Positions 8,264 through 17,536 of a stretch of 64,000 nucleotides of DNA are shown here, piece by piece; positions within the stretch are counted from its first letter, which is position 1; the number at the start of each line of letters is the position of its first letter. Source of the stretch: UBA8958 sp964571695. Its GTDB lineage: Bacteria > Desulfobacterota > Syntrophia > Syntrophales > UBA8958. The stretch covers positions 284,198 through 348,197 of the forward strand of contig CAZNDG010000001.1 of the NCBI GenBank assembly GCA_964571695.1. The letters are read 5' to 3'. Under the pieces are notes generated by a model, which was not told the DNA's origin, ran no database searches, and saw nothing but the letters and a program-made list of their open reading frames with translations. Position numbers and translations under genes: made by a program.

Positions 8264-10903
8264 ATGATGACTTTGATGGGCAAGATAACCGGATGGTTCC
8301 GAGACAGCCGCCATTACCGGCCGGAAAGTCTGTATGAACAGACTAATTTCCTTTTGGATTGGCTGGTGCGGAAGGCCTTGAGGAAGATTTCGTTCGATAC
8401 GGAAGTTGCCGAAAATCTCAGAAAACTCGGCAACGAAGGTCTGGTTGTTTATGCCCTGAAGGACCGGAGCCAGCTCAACAGCCTCATCCTCTGGGATCTG
8501 GCCCGGCGGAAGGGGATTCCCATGCCCGTCCACAGCCATGACGTCAACATGACGCTTTGGCAGCCCTTTTCCGCTTCCCTGCGCGTTATCGCCTCCGCCT
8601 GGAGCCGTATTTTCCTCCGTCGGAGGGAGGAGGCCGGCAACGGCTTCCTGGCCGTAAGGAATCATCTAACTGCCGGTCGGGCCCTGATCATTCATTTGGG
8701 GGGATCGGAATTCTTCGAGGACAAAAGGGTAGATGACGTCCTGAACGGTCTATGGGAGGCTCAGGAGGGCCTCGATCGGCCGCTGTATATCGTACCGGTG
8801 CTGGTTACCTATGGGCGGAGACGGGAGAAGGAGAAGGAGAACATTATCAACATCCTCTTCGGCCAGACGGACAACACGATGTTCCTCCAGCGACTGGTCT
8901 CGTTTCTCCGCTTTGCCGGCAAGATATACGTCATGCCTACGGAGCCGGTGGAGATATCAAAATTTCGCCACGAAAACGCCGAGCAGCCCCGGGGGGAAGC
9001 GGTCAATAATCTCCGCGGCGAGCTTCTTGGCCGCATCGATGAGGAAAAGTCGGCGCTGATCGGACCTTTTCTCAAGTCCCGCCAAGAGCACATCGGCATG
9101 GTGCTAAAGGAACCGGATCTCGTCGGCTTCATGGAAAGAGAGGTCGCCGCCGGCAAGAAGGACTATGCCACCGTGGTAAGGGAAGCCAAAAAATACCTCA
9201 ACGAGATTGCCGCGGATTACCAGGAGGAGTATATCGAGGTGTGGGACAGGGTGCTTTCCTGGCTATGGAACAACATCTATGACGGAGTGGTTGTGGACCT
9301 CGAGGGGATGGCCAGGATCCGCAATGTTTCGAAAAAGATGCCCTTTGTCATCATTCCCTGCCACCGAAGTCACATCGATTACTTACTTTTATCTTATGTC
9401 TTTTACCAGCATCGCATTCAACTGCCCTTGATCGCCGCCGGCACCAATATGGCATTCGGCCCTTTCGGTTATCTCTTCCGCAAGTCCGGGGCTTTCTTTC
9501 TGAGGAGGAGTTTTCGTGGCAACGCCCTGTACGGGGAGGTCTTCGCAAAATATCTGGAGATACTCATCCGGGAAGGATTGCCCATAGAATTCTTCATCGA
9601 GGGAGGGCGGAGCCGCACCGGCAAGATGGTGATGCCGAAATACGGACTGCTCTCCATGATCATTCAGGCCTTCCAGCGGCATGCGGCGGAGGATCTGGCG
9701 GCGATTCCCGTCTATATCGGTTATGACCGGGTGATCGAAGAGAAATCATATCTCAAGGAACTGAGCGGGGCGCCCAAGGAGCGGGAAAAGACCACGGATG
9801 TCATCAAGAGTTCACGGATCCTTCGTAAACGGTATGGCAGCGTCTATGTGAATATCGGTGCGCCCATCTATCTGCAGGCTTTCCTTGAGGATCAGGACAA
9901 GAGCTTTGCCGAGATGGACGTGGAGGAGCGTCAGAGCCTCTACCGGAAGATGGGGTATGAAATCGCCCTGGCCATAAACAAGGTATCCGTGGTCACGCCG
10001 TTTGCCCTGATCTCGGCGGGGCTGCTGTCCCATGACCACCGCGGGATCAGCCACGACGAATTGATGGCGATCCTCAAGGAGTTTTACGAATATCTGATCC
10101 ATATGAAGGTCAGCCTGGCAGCCACCTTTGTCCGCCGCGATAAGGCCATCAACGATGCACTCCTGTTGTTCGATCAATCGGGGCTGATTTCGCGGCTCGG
10201 GGAAGAGGAGGGAGAGGAACCGGAACTGGAAGAAATCGTTTACAGTCTCGACGACGACAAACGTTTAAACCTGGAATACTACAAAAACAACATCCTGCAT
10301 TTCTTCCTCCCCATCAGCTTCGTCGCTACCTCCATGCTGGCCAATCCCCAGGACCATATCCCCCTGGGATTGATCCTGGATGATTACCGTTTTTTGAAAC
10401 GCCTGTTCTGGAACGAGTTTATCTTTGACACGGAGCGAGAGGACGGTGGGGAGGTCAACAACGCCCTGGCGTATCTCATGGATCGGGAAATGATTGCCAT
10501 CCGGGGGCCGGAAGAGGGCGCTGAGGCCTGCTTCGAGGTGAAGGGAAAAGGGCGGACCAACCTCCGTCCCTTTGCGGGACTGATCGAAAATTACATCCAG
10601 TCCTACTGGATCGTCGTCCGGGCTTGCGCCTACCTCCGAAAAGGACCGCGCTCCGAGCGGGATTGGCTGAAAGGCATCCACAAACTGGGGGCGAAGATGT
10701 TCCGGAAGGGTGAGATCCGCCGGGCGGAAGCGCTATCCGAGGCCAACTACGGGAATGCCATGATCGCCCTTCAGAAAGATGGTATCCTTGCCGTTTCGGA
10801 AAACACGGAGAAGAAAGAACGTAAAGACAGAAGAATGTTCTCCCTGACGGGTGATCGGCGGGCCCAGGAAACCTTGCGCCGACGTCTCTTCCGGTTCCTC
10901 TGA
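8264..10903 (+). CDS. plsB: Glycerol-3-phosphate 1-O-acyltransferase PlsB
   Basis: 879 residues, a size typical of the large membrane PlsB rather than PlsY. The acyltransferase motif HRSHID (HX4D, residues 367-372) is followed by the substrate-binding blocks around GAFFLRRSF and FIEGGRSRTGK. It transfers a fatty acyl group from acyl-ACP or acyl-CoA to the sn-1 position of glycerol-3-phosphate, the first step of phospholipid synthesis. It starts 18 bases after ptsI on the same strand, so PTS and lipid genes may share a transcript. Confidence 0.93.
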   Translation: MMTLMGKITGWFRDSRHYRPESLYEQTNFLLDWLVRKALRKISFDTEVAENLRKLGNEGLVVYALKDRSQLNSLILWDLARRKGIPMPVHSHDVNMTLWQPFSASLRVIASAWSRIFLRRREEAGNGFLAVRNHLTAGRALIIHLGGSEFFEDKRVDDVLNGLWEAQEGLDRPLYIVPVLVTYGRRREKEKENIINILFGQTDNTMFLQRLVSFLRFAGKIYVMPTEPVEISKFRHENAEQPRGEAVNNLRGELLGRIDEEKSALIGPFLKSRQEHIGMVLKEPDLVGFMEREVAAGKKDYATVVREAKKYLNEIAADYQEEYIEVWDRVLSWLWNNIYDGVVVDLEGMARIRNVSKKMPFVIIPCHRSHIDYLLLSYVFYQHRIQLPLIAAGTNMAFGPFGYLFRKSGAFFLRRSFRGNALYGEVFAKYLEILIREGLPIEFFIEGGRSRTGKMVMPKYGLLSMIIQAFQRHAAEDLAAIPVYIGYDRVIEEKSYLKELSGAPKEREKTTDVIKSSRILRKRYGSVYVNIGAPIYLQAFLEDQDKSFAEMDVEERQSLYRKMGYEIALAINKVSVVTPFALISAGLLSHDHRGISHDELMAILKEFYEYLIHMKVSLAATFVRRDKAINDALLLFDQSGLISRLGEEEGEEPELEEIVYSLDDDKRLNLEYYKNNILHFFLPISFVATSMLANPQDHIPLGLILDDYRFLKRLFWNEFIFDTEREDGGEVNNALAYLMDREMIAIRGPEEGAEACFEVKGKGRTNLRPFAGLIENYIQSYWIVVRACAYLRKGPRSERDWLKGIHKLGAKMFRKGEIRRAEALSEANYGNAMIALQKDGILAVSENTEKKERKDRRMFSLTGDRRAQETLRRRLFRFL

Positions 10904-10930
10904 GTACGGGCCGCGCCAGCGCCCGATCAC

Positions 10931-10972
10931 GGCATCACCCTTCCGAAGTCGTCTTTTCGAACCGGTGGTGCC
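10931..10972. other. Inverted repeat between plsB and eno
   Basis: GGCATCACC (10931-10939) and GGTGGTGCC (10964-10972) can pair over nine positions in RNA, counting one G-U pair. It lies between two convergent genes, where termination is expected. There is no U tract after either arm, so it is not a classical intrinsic terminator. Confidence 0.3.
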
Positions 10973-11016
10973 GCTCTGGCCAGGCAATACATTATAACGC
11001 TTTTGCGGGCGCGATC

Positions 11017-12303
11017 TTATCTGACGCTGTAAAGGGCGCCCCGGCCCCGGTAAACGGCGGCCTCTCCCAACTCTTCCTCGATGCGGAGCAACTGGTTGTA
11101 CTTGGCGAGGCGTTCGCTGCGGGAAAGGGAGCCGCTCTTGATCTGGCCGCAGTTGGCTGCCACGGCCACGTCTGCCATGGCCGTGTCCTCCGTTTCGCCG
11201 GAACGATGGGAGACGACGGTGGTATAGCCGGCCTCCTTGGCCATCTGAATCGTCTCCAGGGTCTCCGTGAGGGTGCCGATCTGGTTGAGCTTGATCAGGA
11301 TGGAATTGGCAATGCCCTGCTTGATCCCCATTTCCAGGCGCTTGCGGTTCGTGACAAAGATATCATCACCGACGATCTGAATCTTTTTTCCCAGGGCGTC
11401 CGTCAGCAGTTTCCATCCCTCCCAGTCATCTTCCGCCAGACCGTCCTCGATGGAGATAATAGGATAGCGCTCGACCAGGTCTTGATAGAAGGCCACCATC
11501 TCCGCCGCCGTCTTCTTCGGTTTTTTCTCTGCCGCCAGGATATATGCGCCGTCTTTATAGAACGAGCTTGCCGCCGCATCGAGGGCGATGAAGATATCCT
11601 TACCCGGCTTGTATTTGGCCTTGCGGATCGCCTCCACGATGACCATGAGGGCTTCTTCGTTGGATTTTAAATTCGGCGCGAACCCGCCTTCATCACCCAC
11701 GGCGGTGTTGAGCCCCTTGCCCTTCAGGACTGCTTTCAGGGCGTGAAAGACCTCGGCGGCCATCCGGAGTCCTTCCCGGAAATTCGGCGCCCCGGCAGGC
11801 ATGATCATGAACTCCTGGATGTCCACATTGTTGTCCGCATGCTGACCACCGTTGATGATGTTCATCATGGGTACGGGGATGTCCTTGGCGCCAACGCCGC
11901 CGATGTAGCGGTAAAGGGGCAGATCAACCGCCGCCGCCGCGGCTTTGGCGCAGGCCAGGGAGACGCCGAGAATGGCGTTGGCGCCCAGGGCCGATTTATT
12001 CTCCGTTCCGTCCAGGGCGATCATGGCATAGTCGATGGCCCGCTGGTCGAGACAGTCCATGCCGATGATTTCCGGTCCGATTTTATCGATGACGTTGCAC
12101 ACCGCCTTTTCGACACCTTTTCCCAGATAGCGCTTCTTGTTTCCATCCCGGAGTTCCAGCATCTCATGCTCCCCTGTCGAGGCGCCGGAAGGTATGGAGG
12201 CCCGACCGGTGATTCCCGAATATATGGTCACTTCCGCCTCCACCGTGGGATTGCCACGGGAATCCAGAATCTCGCGGGCATAAACATTGATGATTTCCGT
12301 CAT
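11017..12303 (-). CDS. eno: Enolase
   Basis: 428 residues from MTEIINVYAREILDSRGNPT, the standard enolase N-terminus. The reading frame stays open further upstream to 12429, but the ATG at 12303 has an AGGAGG ribosome binding site and fits the family. It converts 2-phosphoglycerate to phosphoenolpyruvate, the phosphodonor of the PTS encoded next door on the other strand. Signature regions seen are SGASTGEHEMLELRDG, the metal-site SIEDGLAEDDW, and VVSHRSGETED. It is a separate transcription unit convergent with plsB. Confidence 0.96.
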   Translation of the reverse strand: MTEIINVYAREILDSRGNPTVEAEVTIYSGITGRASIPSGASTGEHEMLELRDGNKKRYLGKGVEKAVCNVIDKIGPEIIGMDCLDQRAIDYAMIALDGTENKSALGANAILGVSLACAKAAAAAVDLPLYRYIGGVGAKDIPVPMMNIINGGQHADNNVDIQEFMIMPAGAPNFREGLRMAAEVFHALKAVLKGKGLNTAVGDEGGFAPNLKSNEEALMVIVEAIRKAKYKPGKDIFIALDAAASSFYKDGAYILAAEKKPKKTAAEMVAFYQDLVERYPIISIEDGLAEDDWEGWKLLTDALGKKIQIVGDDIFVTNRKRLEMGIKQGIANSILIKLNQIGTLTETLETIQMAKEAGYTTVVSHRSGETEDTAMADVAVAANCGQIKSGSLSRSERLAKYNQLLRIEEELGEAAVYRGRGALYSVR

Positions 12304-12699
12304 AGTAAGAACCTCCTGATGATCTTCTTCACGGAGAAGAAGTTGCTTTGGTGGGAAGCTTATGACATAAATGACCGCCAATTTGCAAGTAATTATGATG
12401 GTGGGAGATCGAAACATGTCTTGATCCAAAGGGCGATCTAATATAAGCTCTTTCTTTACCTCCGATCAGATGCCGGAAAGGAATGAAGCCATCGCCCGTC
12501 ATGCGGCTGATGGTGTGTTTCACTTCCGGCGGGACCCCGGAGGTAGTATAAGTAGGTGCGTGCCGGGTGATTTTAGATGTGTTCCGGAATAGGGAATGCT
12601 TCTGAACGGGATATCAACGGCCTATTAATAAATTTAATCATCTTCGCTTAAATCATGGTGATAGGCCAAAATCGGTGTGACGATCTTTGAAGAGTTAGA
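12304..12699. other. Gene-free divergent intergenic region between eno and the ttcA-like gene
   Basis: No convincing coding sequence on either strand. It must carry the promoters of the two divergent genes, but I see no strong -35/-10 pair. On the eno side, CTTCTTC (12324-12330) and GAAGAAG (12336-12342) form a perfect 7-bp hairpin with a 5-base loop, ending about 10 bases before the eno ribosome binding site in the mRNA. This could affect translation or mRNA stability. The rest holds nothing recognisable. Confidence 0.5.
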
Positions 12700-13446
12700 A
12701 TGGTGACAGTGGCGCGGCGAGAACATACAAGGCTTCACCTCCACTTGAAAAAGTGGCTGGAAAGGGCCGTTCTCGATTATGGAATGATCACACCGGGAGA
12801 TCGGGTCCTCGTCGGAGTGTCAGGCGGGGCCGACAGTATGGTCCTTCTTGATCTTCTTGCCTCACCCATGATCTTTATCCCGGAATTTAAACTTATGGCG
12901 GTCCATATCGATCTTGGTTTCGCCGGGGGGGAGGGGGATGCCGCCCGCATCGAAAAAGAAATCGTTGCCCGGGTTGAGGACTACGCACTTGAAAAGACAG
13001 ACATCGGTCCGGTGGCCCATAGCGACGTCAACCGGAAAAATCCCTGCTTCCTGTGCTCCCGTCTCCGCCGCCGCAGAATCTTCGAGATTGCCGCCGCCCG
13101 GGGTTGCAACCGTATTGCCTTTGCCCACCACCGGGATGACATTATCGAGACCCTGCTGATCAATATGTTTTACGGGCGGGAGATCAGCACGATGATGCCC
13201 AAGCAATCCATCTTCAAAGGGGAATTGCATATAATCAGGCCTTTGGCTTACATACAGGAGGGGCTGATAAAAAAGTACGCCGGGGAACGCGGCTTTGCCG
13301 TAGCGCCAAACCGCTGTCCCACCAGCGGCGCCTCCCGGCGTCTTTACATTAAGGAACTGCTCCGCACGTTGGAGAAGGATAATCGTCAGTTGCGCCACAA
13401 CATCTGGACGGCAATGCATCATGTCAAGGCCGATTATCTGCTTTGA
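12700..13446 (+). CDS. TtcA-like tRNA thiolase (PP-loop ATPase)
   Basis: 248 residues of the adenine nucleotide alpha hydrolase fold. The PP-loop reads SGGADS (residues 41-46). Cys116 and Cys119 (CFLC) and Cys206 (NRCPTSG) match the three cysteines that hold the Fe-S cluster in TtcA, which makes 2-thiocytidine at position 32 of some tRNAs. FAHHRDD is the second conserved block. It may be TtcA itself or a close relative with another tRNA target; the sequence alone does not decide. It stands before smpB, with a 75-base gap. Confidence 0.82.
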   Translation: MVTVARREHTRLHLHLKKWLERAVLDYGMITPGDRVLVGVSGGADSMVLLDLLASPMIFIPEFKLMAVHIDLGFAGGEGDAARIEKEIVARVEDYALEKTDIGPVAHSDVNRKNPCFLCSRLRRRRIFEIAAARGCNRIAFAHHRDDIIETLLINMFYGREISTMMPKQSIFKGELHIIRPLAYIQEGLIKKYAGERGFAVAPNRCPTSGASRRLYIKELLRTLEKDNRQLRHNIWTAMHHVKADYLL

Positions 13447-13521
13447 AAGTAGTTTCCGGTTCGTCGGCGCGGAGGAGAATATAACCAAATGATTTGTTGC
13501 GATATTTAAGGTCAAGAGACT

Positions 13522-13983
13522 ATGGCAGCCAAAGAAAGCGCGGCGGAAAAGATCATCGCCCAGAACAAGACGGCTCGCCTCCACTACTTCATCGATGAGA
13601 CTTATGAGGCGGGCATCGTGCTCGTGGGTACGGAGGTCAAATCTCTGCGGGAGGGACGGGCCAACCTCAAGGACAGCTACGCCTTGGTCCGGGAAGGGGA
13701 GATCTTTCTCCATGACCTCCACATCAGTCCGTATTTCTTTGGAAACCGCTATAATCACGACCCCCTGCGGACCCGCAAGCTCCTGCTGCACAGCCGGGAA
13801 ATCAAACGCCTCTATGGCAAATCACGGGAGCGGGGTTTGACCATCGTTCCCCTGAAGCTTTACTTTAAAAAGGGAAAGGTGAAGGTGGAAATCGGCGTCG
13901 GTCGTGGCAAAAAACTCTATGACAAGCGGGAGTCCATGAAGGAAAAGGACGCCCGGCGGGAGATGCGAAGGCGGGACTACTGA
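13522..13983 (+). CDS. smpB: SsrA-binding protein SmpB
   Basis: 153 residues with the SmpB signatures GIVLVGTEVKSLREG and DSYALVREGE, and the basic C-terminal tail (KLYDKRESMKEKDARREMRR) that enters the ribosomal A site. SmpB binds the tRNA-like part of tmRNA and brings it to stalled ribosomes. Its RNA partner ssrA lies only about 550 bases downstream on the same strand. Length is normal. Confidence 0.96.
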   Translation: MAAKESAAEKIIAQNKTARLHYFIDETYEAGIVLVGTEVKSLREGRANLKDSYALVREGEIFLHDLHISPYFFGNRYNHDPLRTRKLLLHSREIKRLYGKSRERGLTIVPLKLYFKKGKVKVEIGVGRGKKLYDKRESMKEKDARREMRRRDY

Positions 13984-14019
13984 TCAGGCTTCGTAGCCAG
14001 TAATACAAGGAGGGAAAAA

Positions 14020-14394
14020 ATGTCGCTTGTAACGAAGATCGAAGAGCGGAAGCCCGGGTACTACATGGTCACTTTAAGCGGTCGCCTGGACGGCAATACC
14101 TATGCGGATTGCGAGGAAGAAATACGGTCGCTTCTCGTCACGGATACGCAGGCCATCATGTTTGACATGTCTGAACTGGATTACATAAGCAGCATGGGCT
14201 TGCGCGTCATCCTGAAAACAAGGAAAGACGTCGGGAGCAAGGGAGGCAGCATCCATTTGATCAACATGCAGCCCCAGATCGAAAAAGTGTTCGAGATCGT
14301 CAATTTACTGAAGGGAATGACGCTTTTCGCCAGTGTCGAGGAAGCGGATGCATATTTCGACGCCATGCAGCAAAAGGTCCTGGAGGATAGATGA
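14020..14394 (+). CDS. STAS-domain protein (anti-sigma factor antagonist type)
   Basis: 124 residues, one STAS domain. The region DYISSMGLRVIL contains the serine (57 or 58) that is phosphorylated in SpoIIAA-type antagonists. Such proteins bind an anti-sigma kinase and switch partners on phosphorylation. No kinase or phosphatase gene is adjacent, so the partner must be elsewhere. A clear AAGGAGGG ribosome binding site precedes the ATG. It sits between smpB and ssrA without an obvious functional link. Confidence 0.88.
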   Translation: MSLVTKIEERKPGYYMVTLSGRLDGNTYADCEEEIRSLLVTDTQAIMFDMSELDYISSMGLRVILKTRKDVGSKGGSIHLINMQPQIEKVFEIVNLLKGMTLFASVEEADAYFDAMQQKVLEDR

Positions 14395-14431
14395 TTGGCT
14401 ACCGCCACGGCCGAAACAGTTCATCTTTGCC

Positions 14432-14460
14432 TTGACATTTCCTGCTCTGGTTATTAAGAT
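14432..14460 (+). promoter_or_regulatory. Promoter of ssrA
   Basis: A perfect -35 TTGACA (14432-14437), a 17-base spacer, and TAAGAT (14455-14460) as -10. Transcription would begin near 14467, about 63 bases before the mature tmRNA 5' end, leaving a leader to be removed by RNase P, as is usual for tmRNA. Confidence 0.6.
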
Positions 14461-14529
14461 ACAAGCCATGTTCTAACCGCTCTTTGTCATCCAACAACTC
14501 CCGTAAACACATTTTTAAATAATCGTTAT

Positions 14530-14882
14530 GGGGGCGTCACGGTTTCGACGGGGATAGTTGAAGCTGTAGCAGCGTGCCGAGGTTCCTACAGGCCTCGTTA
14601 AATAGGTAGGAAAAAAATAGTCGCAAACGACTACGAATACGCCTTAGCCGCGTAAGACGGCTAACGTTCTGCCGGTCATGCCTGCCGGGTCGGACAGGGC
14701 GCAATAAAGGCAGGATAGCCGAACTCTCAGGCCTGGGGGGAGGGAGGCGAATTCATACAGGATAGTCACGGTCCATCCTGCCTTTGGGAGGGGTCGGCGG
14801 CGAAAGCAAATCAGAGGCTTCGCACGAAGAACCTGCAGTGGAATATTTCCGGACGGGGGTTCGATTCCCCCCGCCTCCACCA
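14530..14882 (+). ncRNA. ssrA: Transfer-messenger RNA (tmRNA)
   Basis: The 5' end GGGGGCG pairs with CGCCTCC at the 3' end, followed by A and an encoded CCA, giving a tRNA-like acceptor stem. The T-arm is GGTTCGATTCC. The tag reading frame runs 14623-14655 from the resume codon GCA to TAA and encodes ANDYEYALAA, which marks stalled proteins for proteolysis. Length of about 353 bases is normal for one-piece tmRNA. The product works with SmpB, encoded just upstream. Confidence 0.96.
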
Positions 14883-14913
14883 TGACCCAATTTAAGGAAG
14901 TTTAAAGAAGGTT

Positions 14914-14941
14914 AAAACCCGTTAGAAATAGCGGGTTTTTT
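14914..14941 (+). terminator. Intrinsic terminator after ssrA
   Basis: AAAACCCG and CGGGTTTT form an 8-bp stem around a 10-base loop, running into a T-rich tail. It starts 32 bases after the tmRNA CCA and has the right orientation. Confidence 0.75.
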
Positions 14942-15132
14942 ATTGCTTTTTGTTCAAGGACGTGTTAGCCCATCTTCCGCAGTTCAAAAGTATGGGATAT
15001 GTAATATCAGATATATAGATATGGACAATACCTGCCTGAAGTGCGCTTCTTTTTTGAACCTGTGTAAAGCGGACTTTTCCGGAACAAACAACCAATACGT
15101 AGTCAATCCTTTTCTTATACCATAAGACTGGT

Positions 15133-16155
15133 TCATCGTTTTAGGATCTCCTCCAGGAGCCCCTCCGTGTCCTTTTCCAGGGCCAGGATGTCGGCGCGGA
15201 TCTCCTCCAGGGTGCGGAGCGGCTGGGGGTTGTAGAAATGGCGGGATGGGAAGGCGTCGTTGGATAGGGTGTAGTACTCCGGGCCGCCGCCGATGTTGTC
15301 CGCGGCGTCGCCCTCGCCCTTCAGCAGCAGGTCGGCCTTGCAGGTGGCGTAGGTTTCGGCGTTGATCTCCTGGCCGTAGAGGTGCGTGGCGACCTCTTTT
15401 CCTCTTTCTGCGGCGAGCTGGCGGAGTGTTTTCTCGGCGACGGTCAGCATGCCCCCGGTACCGAGGGCGCCGTCATAGAGCAGGTAGGTGCCCGACTTGA
15501 TCCGGTCGGCGTTGGGGAGGAAGATCAGATTTGCCATTGGCTTGACGGCGTCGCGGGGCGTCCAGTGCTCGCCTGCCTTCTCGTTGTTCTCTTTGTTGAA
15601 GCGCCTGACCAGCTCCTCGAAGATCGTCCCCATCACGTGGTTGTCCAGTCCGGGATGCCGCACCGATCCGACACCGTTCATGACCGGGCAGTGGCTGAGG
15701 TTGATGTCCGGGGAGAGGAATTTATCGATCAGGATGCCCAGGGCGTCGACCTTCGACAACCGCGGGATCTGATTGCGGAACTCCAAATTTTCCAGGATCT
15801 CCTGGACATTGAGCGAGAATCCGTCCAGATAGGACCCGAAGTCGGCCTTGAGCCGATGCTGGCCGGCGCGGGCCTTGAGGTCGCGGAGGGTGAATTTCAA
15901 GGTGTTGTAGAAGGCCTACCCCGCCGCCTGCCGGAGCGCCTGATCCTGATGGACTATCCCGGCCTTGTCGAGCATCTCTCTGGCGGTGAGGACCGCCTGC
16001 TTGGTGGACTCCAGCATGGCGTCGAAGCGGCGCAGGACCGTCATCGGCAGGATGATGTCCCGGTATTTGCCGCGGACGTAGAGGTCTCGCAGGACGTCGT
16101 CGGCAATGCCCCAGGTGAAATTGGCGATCCAGTTGAGCGTGTTGTTGTCCATCAA
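15133..16155 (-). pseudogene. hsdM: Decayed type I restriction-modification methyltransferase (hsdM)
   Basis: The first 80 codons (from 16155, MMDNNTLNWIANFTWGIADD) are the HsdM N-terminus. An in-frame TAG at 15916-15918 (RQAAG, stop, AFYNT) interrupts it where intact relatives usually have Gln. The frame then continues with the family blocks MGTIFEELVRRF and AGEHWTPRDAVKPM. SAM motif I reads DGALGTGGM (normally DGACGTGGM or DPACGTGGM). After NDAFPSRHF, near 15235, the gene jumps to the HsdM C-terminus, so the catalytic NPPY region is missing; perhaps 150-200 residues are lost, judged from family size. No hsdS or hsdR is nearby. It lies just downstream of ssrA, a favoured island insertion site. 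Confidence 0.87.
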
Positions 16156-16493
16156 TGTATCCAGTCCGGAAAATACAAAACCCCGCTCTCTTTTGGAGAC
16201 ACGGGGATTTTGTCGTTAAGCCATCACATTGCCTCGTCATTTGGAAAAGGATTGCCGTGACCGCGGTGCGTTTACGGGCATGAATGTGCCTCCATTCCGC
16301 CTGGTTGACAATACTTTTCAAATATAATTCTCCATAATCATCTACGGCGACAAGGATGCGATCAAAGTTGGCGACGGCGCGATTGTCTTAAACTGAGGTC
16401 TCAGAAAACCGCAAATTATCTATGTTAATATATGGCGGTGGTAGGATGCTTAGTTTATTTCTCGTGTTTACATGAGGGGAGAAATGGGTTAAG
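16156..16493. other. Gene-free region after the hsdM relic
   Basis: No convincing complete gene. It contains a GC hairpin at about 16180-16212 (CCCCG and CGGGG arms, T-rich on both sides). A possible relic of a C-terminus is read on the plus strand up to a TGA at 16394-16396. Its mixed composition and location fit the edge of a decayed inserted segment. The Fe-S gene that follows starts at 16494. Confidence 0.4.
16180..16212. terminator. Possible bidirectional terminator
   Basis: ACCCCG and CGGGGAT arms enclose an inner CTCT/GAGA pairing; an AAAA run lies on the left and TTTTGT on the right. It could end transcription from either side. It is upstream of the hsdM relic on the minus strand and has no intact gene to serve. 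Confidence 0.35.
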
Positions 16494-17348
16494 ATGACTG
16501 CCGTTGACTGCCCTATGGTTATGGAAGACACCGAACTATTAAAAAACATTAAGAAATACTGCCGGGAAGCCGGAGCCGATCTGGTGGGCTTTGCCCCTGT
16601 GGATAGATGGGATGCGGACGGGGTTGTGCCCGCGGATTTTCGGCCCCGCCGGATCTGGGAGCCCGCCCGGACAGTTATCGTCATGGGAATGGGCATGCCC
16701 CTTCCCATTGTGGAGACCACCCCGTCGGTCCAGCACATGGAACTGTACAATACCGTCAATCGCCGGCTCGACACCCTGGCCTACGATACGGTGCGCCATC
16801 TCAACAGCCTGGGGCAGGCCGCCACTTTCTTCAGCCGTGACGGCTACGGCACTCTGAAGGCCTTGCGCCGCTGGCCCGGCGCCGCCTTCGGTCATGTCCT
16901 GGCAGCCAAATACGCGGGGCTGGGAACCATCGGCCGGAGCCACTGCCTCCTGACGCCGGAGTTCGGACCCCGGGTTCGTCTCGTCTCTGTTTTCACCACC
17001 GCCGCACTGCCTTCCGACCCCGTGGTAGAGAAAGACCTGTGCATCAAATGCGAGGCCTGTGTGAAATGTTGTCCCAAAGAGGCCCTGCGGGTTCGTGATG
17101 ACCGTATTCCGGGGGACTACGACAAAGCGGCGTGCCTGGAAATGGCGGAAGAACTCACCGGCAGGCGGTCATATCCCTGCGGGATATGCATCAAGGTCTG
17201 TCCCATCGGTGCCGACCGGAAGCTGTACCAACAAAAGGGTATAGTGAAGAAATATCTCCGGGAACGGGAAGCATTGGCGGCCGATCCCGATCATTCCGAT
17301 TATCATTCCTGGCAGCATATCCGGCGTTACGGCGCCAAGGAACCATGA
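16494..17348 (+). CDS. QueG-like 4Fe-4S protein (epoxyqueuosine reductase family)
   Basis: 284 residues. The C-terminal half has a ferredoxin-like site CIKCEACVKCCP and a second CGICIKVCP, enough for two [4Fe-4S] clusters. The block AAKYAGLGTIGRS is typical of the QueG-related family. True QueG reduces epoxyqueuosine in tRNA with a cobamide; many relatives in anaerobes are annotated the same way without proof. A second, divergent member lies at 58194-59066, so at least one probably has another role. A start at 16518 is also possible. Confidence 0.75.
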   Translation: MTAVDCPMVMEDTELLKNIKKYCREAGADLVGFAPVDRWDADGVVPADFRPRRIWEPARTVIVMGMGMPLPIVETTPSVQHMELYNTVNRRLDTLAYDTVRHLNSLGQAATFFSRDGYGTLKALRRWPGAAFGHVLAAKYAGLGTIGRSHCLLTPEFGPRVRLVSVFTTAALPSDPVVEKDLCIKCEACVKCCPKEALRVRDDRIPGDYDKAACLEMAEELTGRRSYPCGICIKVCPIGADRKLYQQKGIVKKYLREREALAADPDHSDYHSWQHIRRYGAKEP

Positions 17349-17536
17349 ATGGTGGGGCAGGGCATACATTAACCAAGGCTGCCAAATCCGCGTTGACCAT
17401 AATCTGTAGCAGGGTCACAAGAGGGCGAGGGGGAATTTGAGGTTTTGTTATAAAATACGCGTTGAGATTTCCTCTTCCCCATGACATCAACGAGCGGGGG
17501 GAGAATGATGCACCTTTGATAAGGAGAGTCAAAAAA

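Noticed and set aside
14644..14883. Minus-strand open frame beginning MVEAGGIEPPSG
   Set aside because: It lies inside the tmRNA gene on the opposite strand and is the well-known spurious type of frame from tRNA-like sequence.
16328..16396. Plus-strand fragment ending IYGDKDAIKVGDGAIVLN before a TGA
   Set aside because: Protein-like, but with a stop 22 codons upstream and no start or ribosome binding site; too short to name, at most a relic.
14883..16493. A direct repeat of the ssrA 3' end marking an island att site
   Set aside because: No second copy of the T-arm/acceptor sequence was found by eye; only short chance matches were seen.
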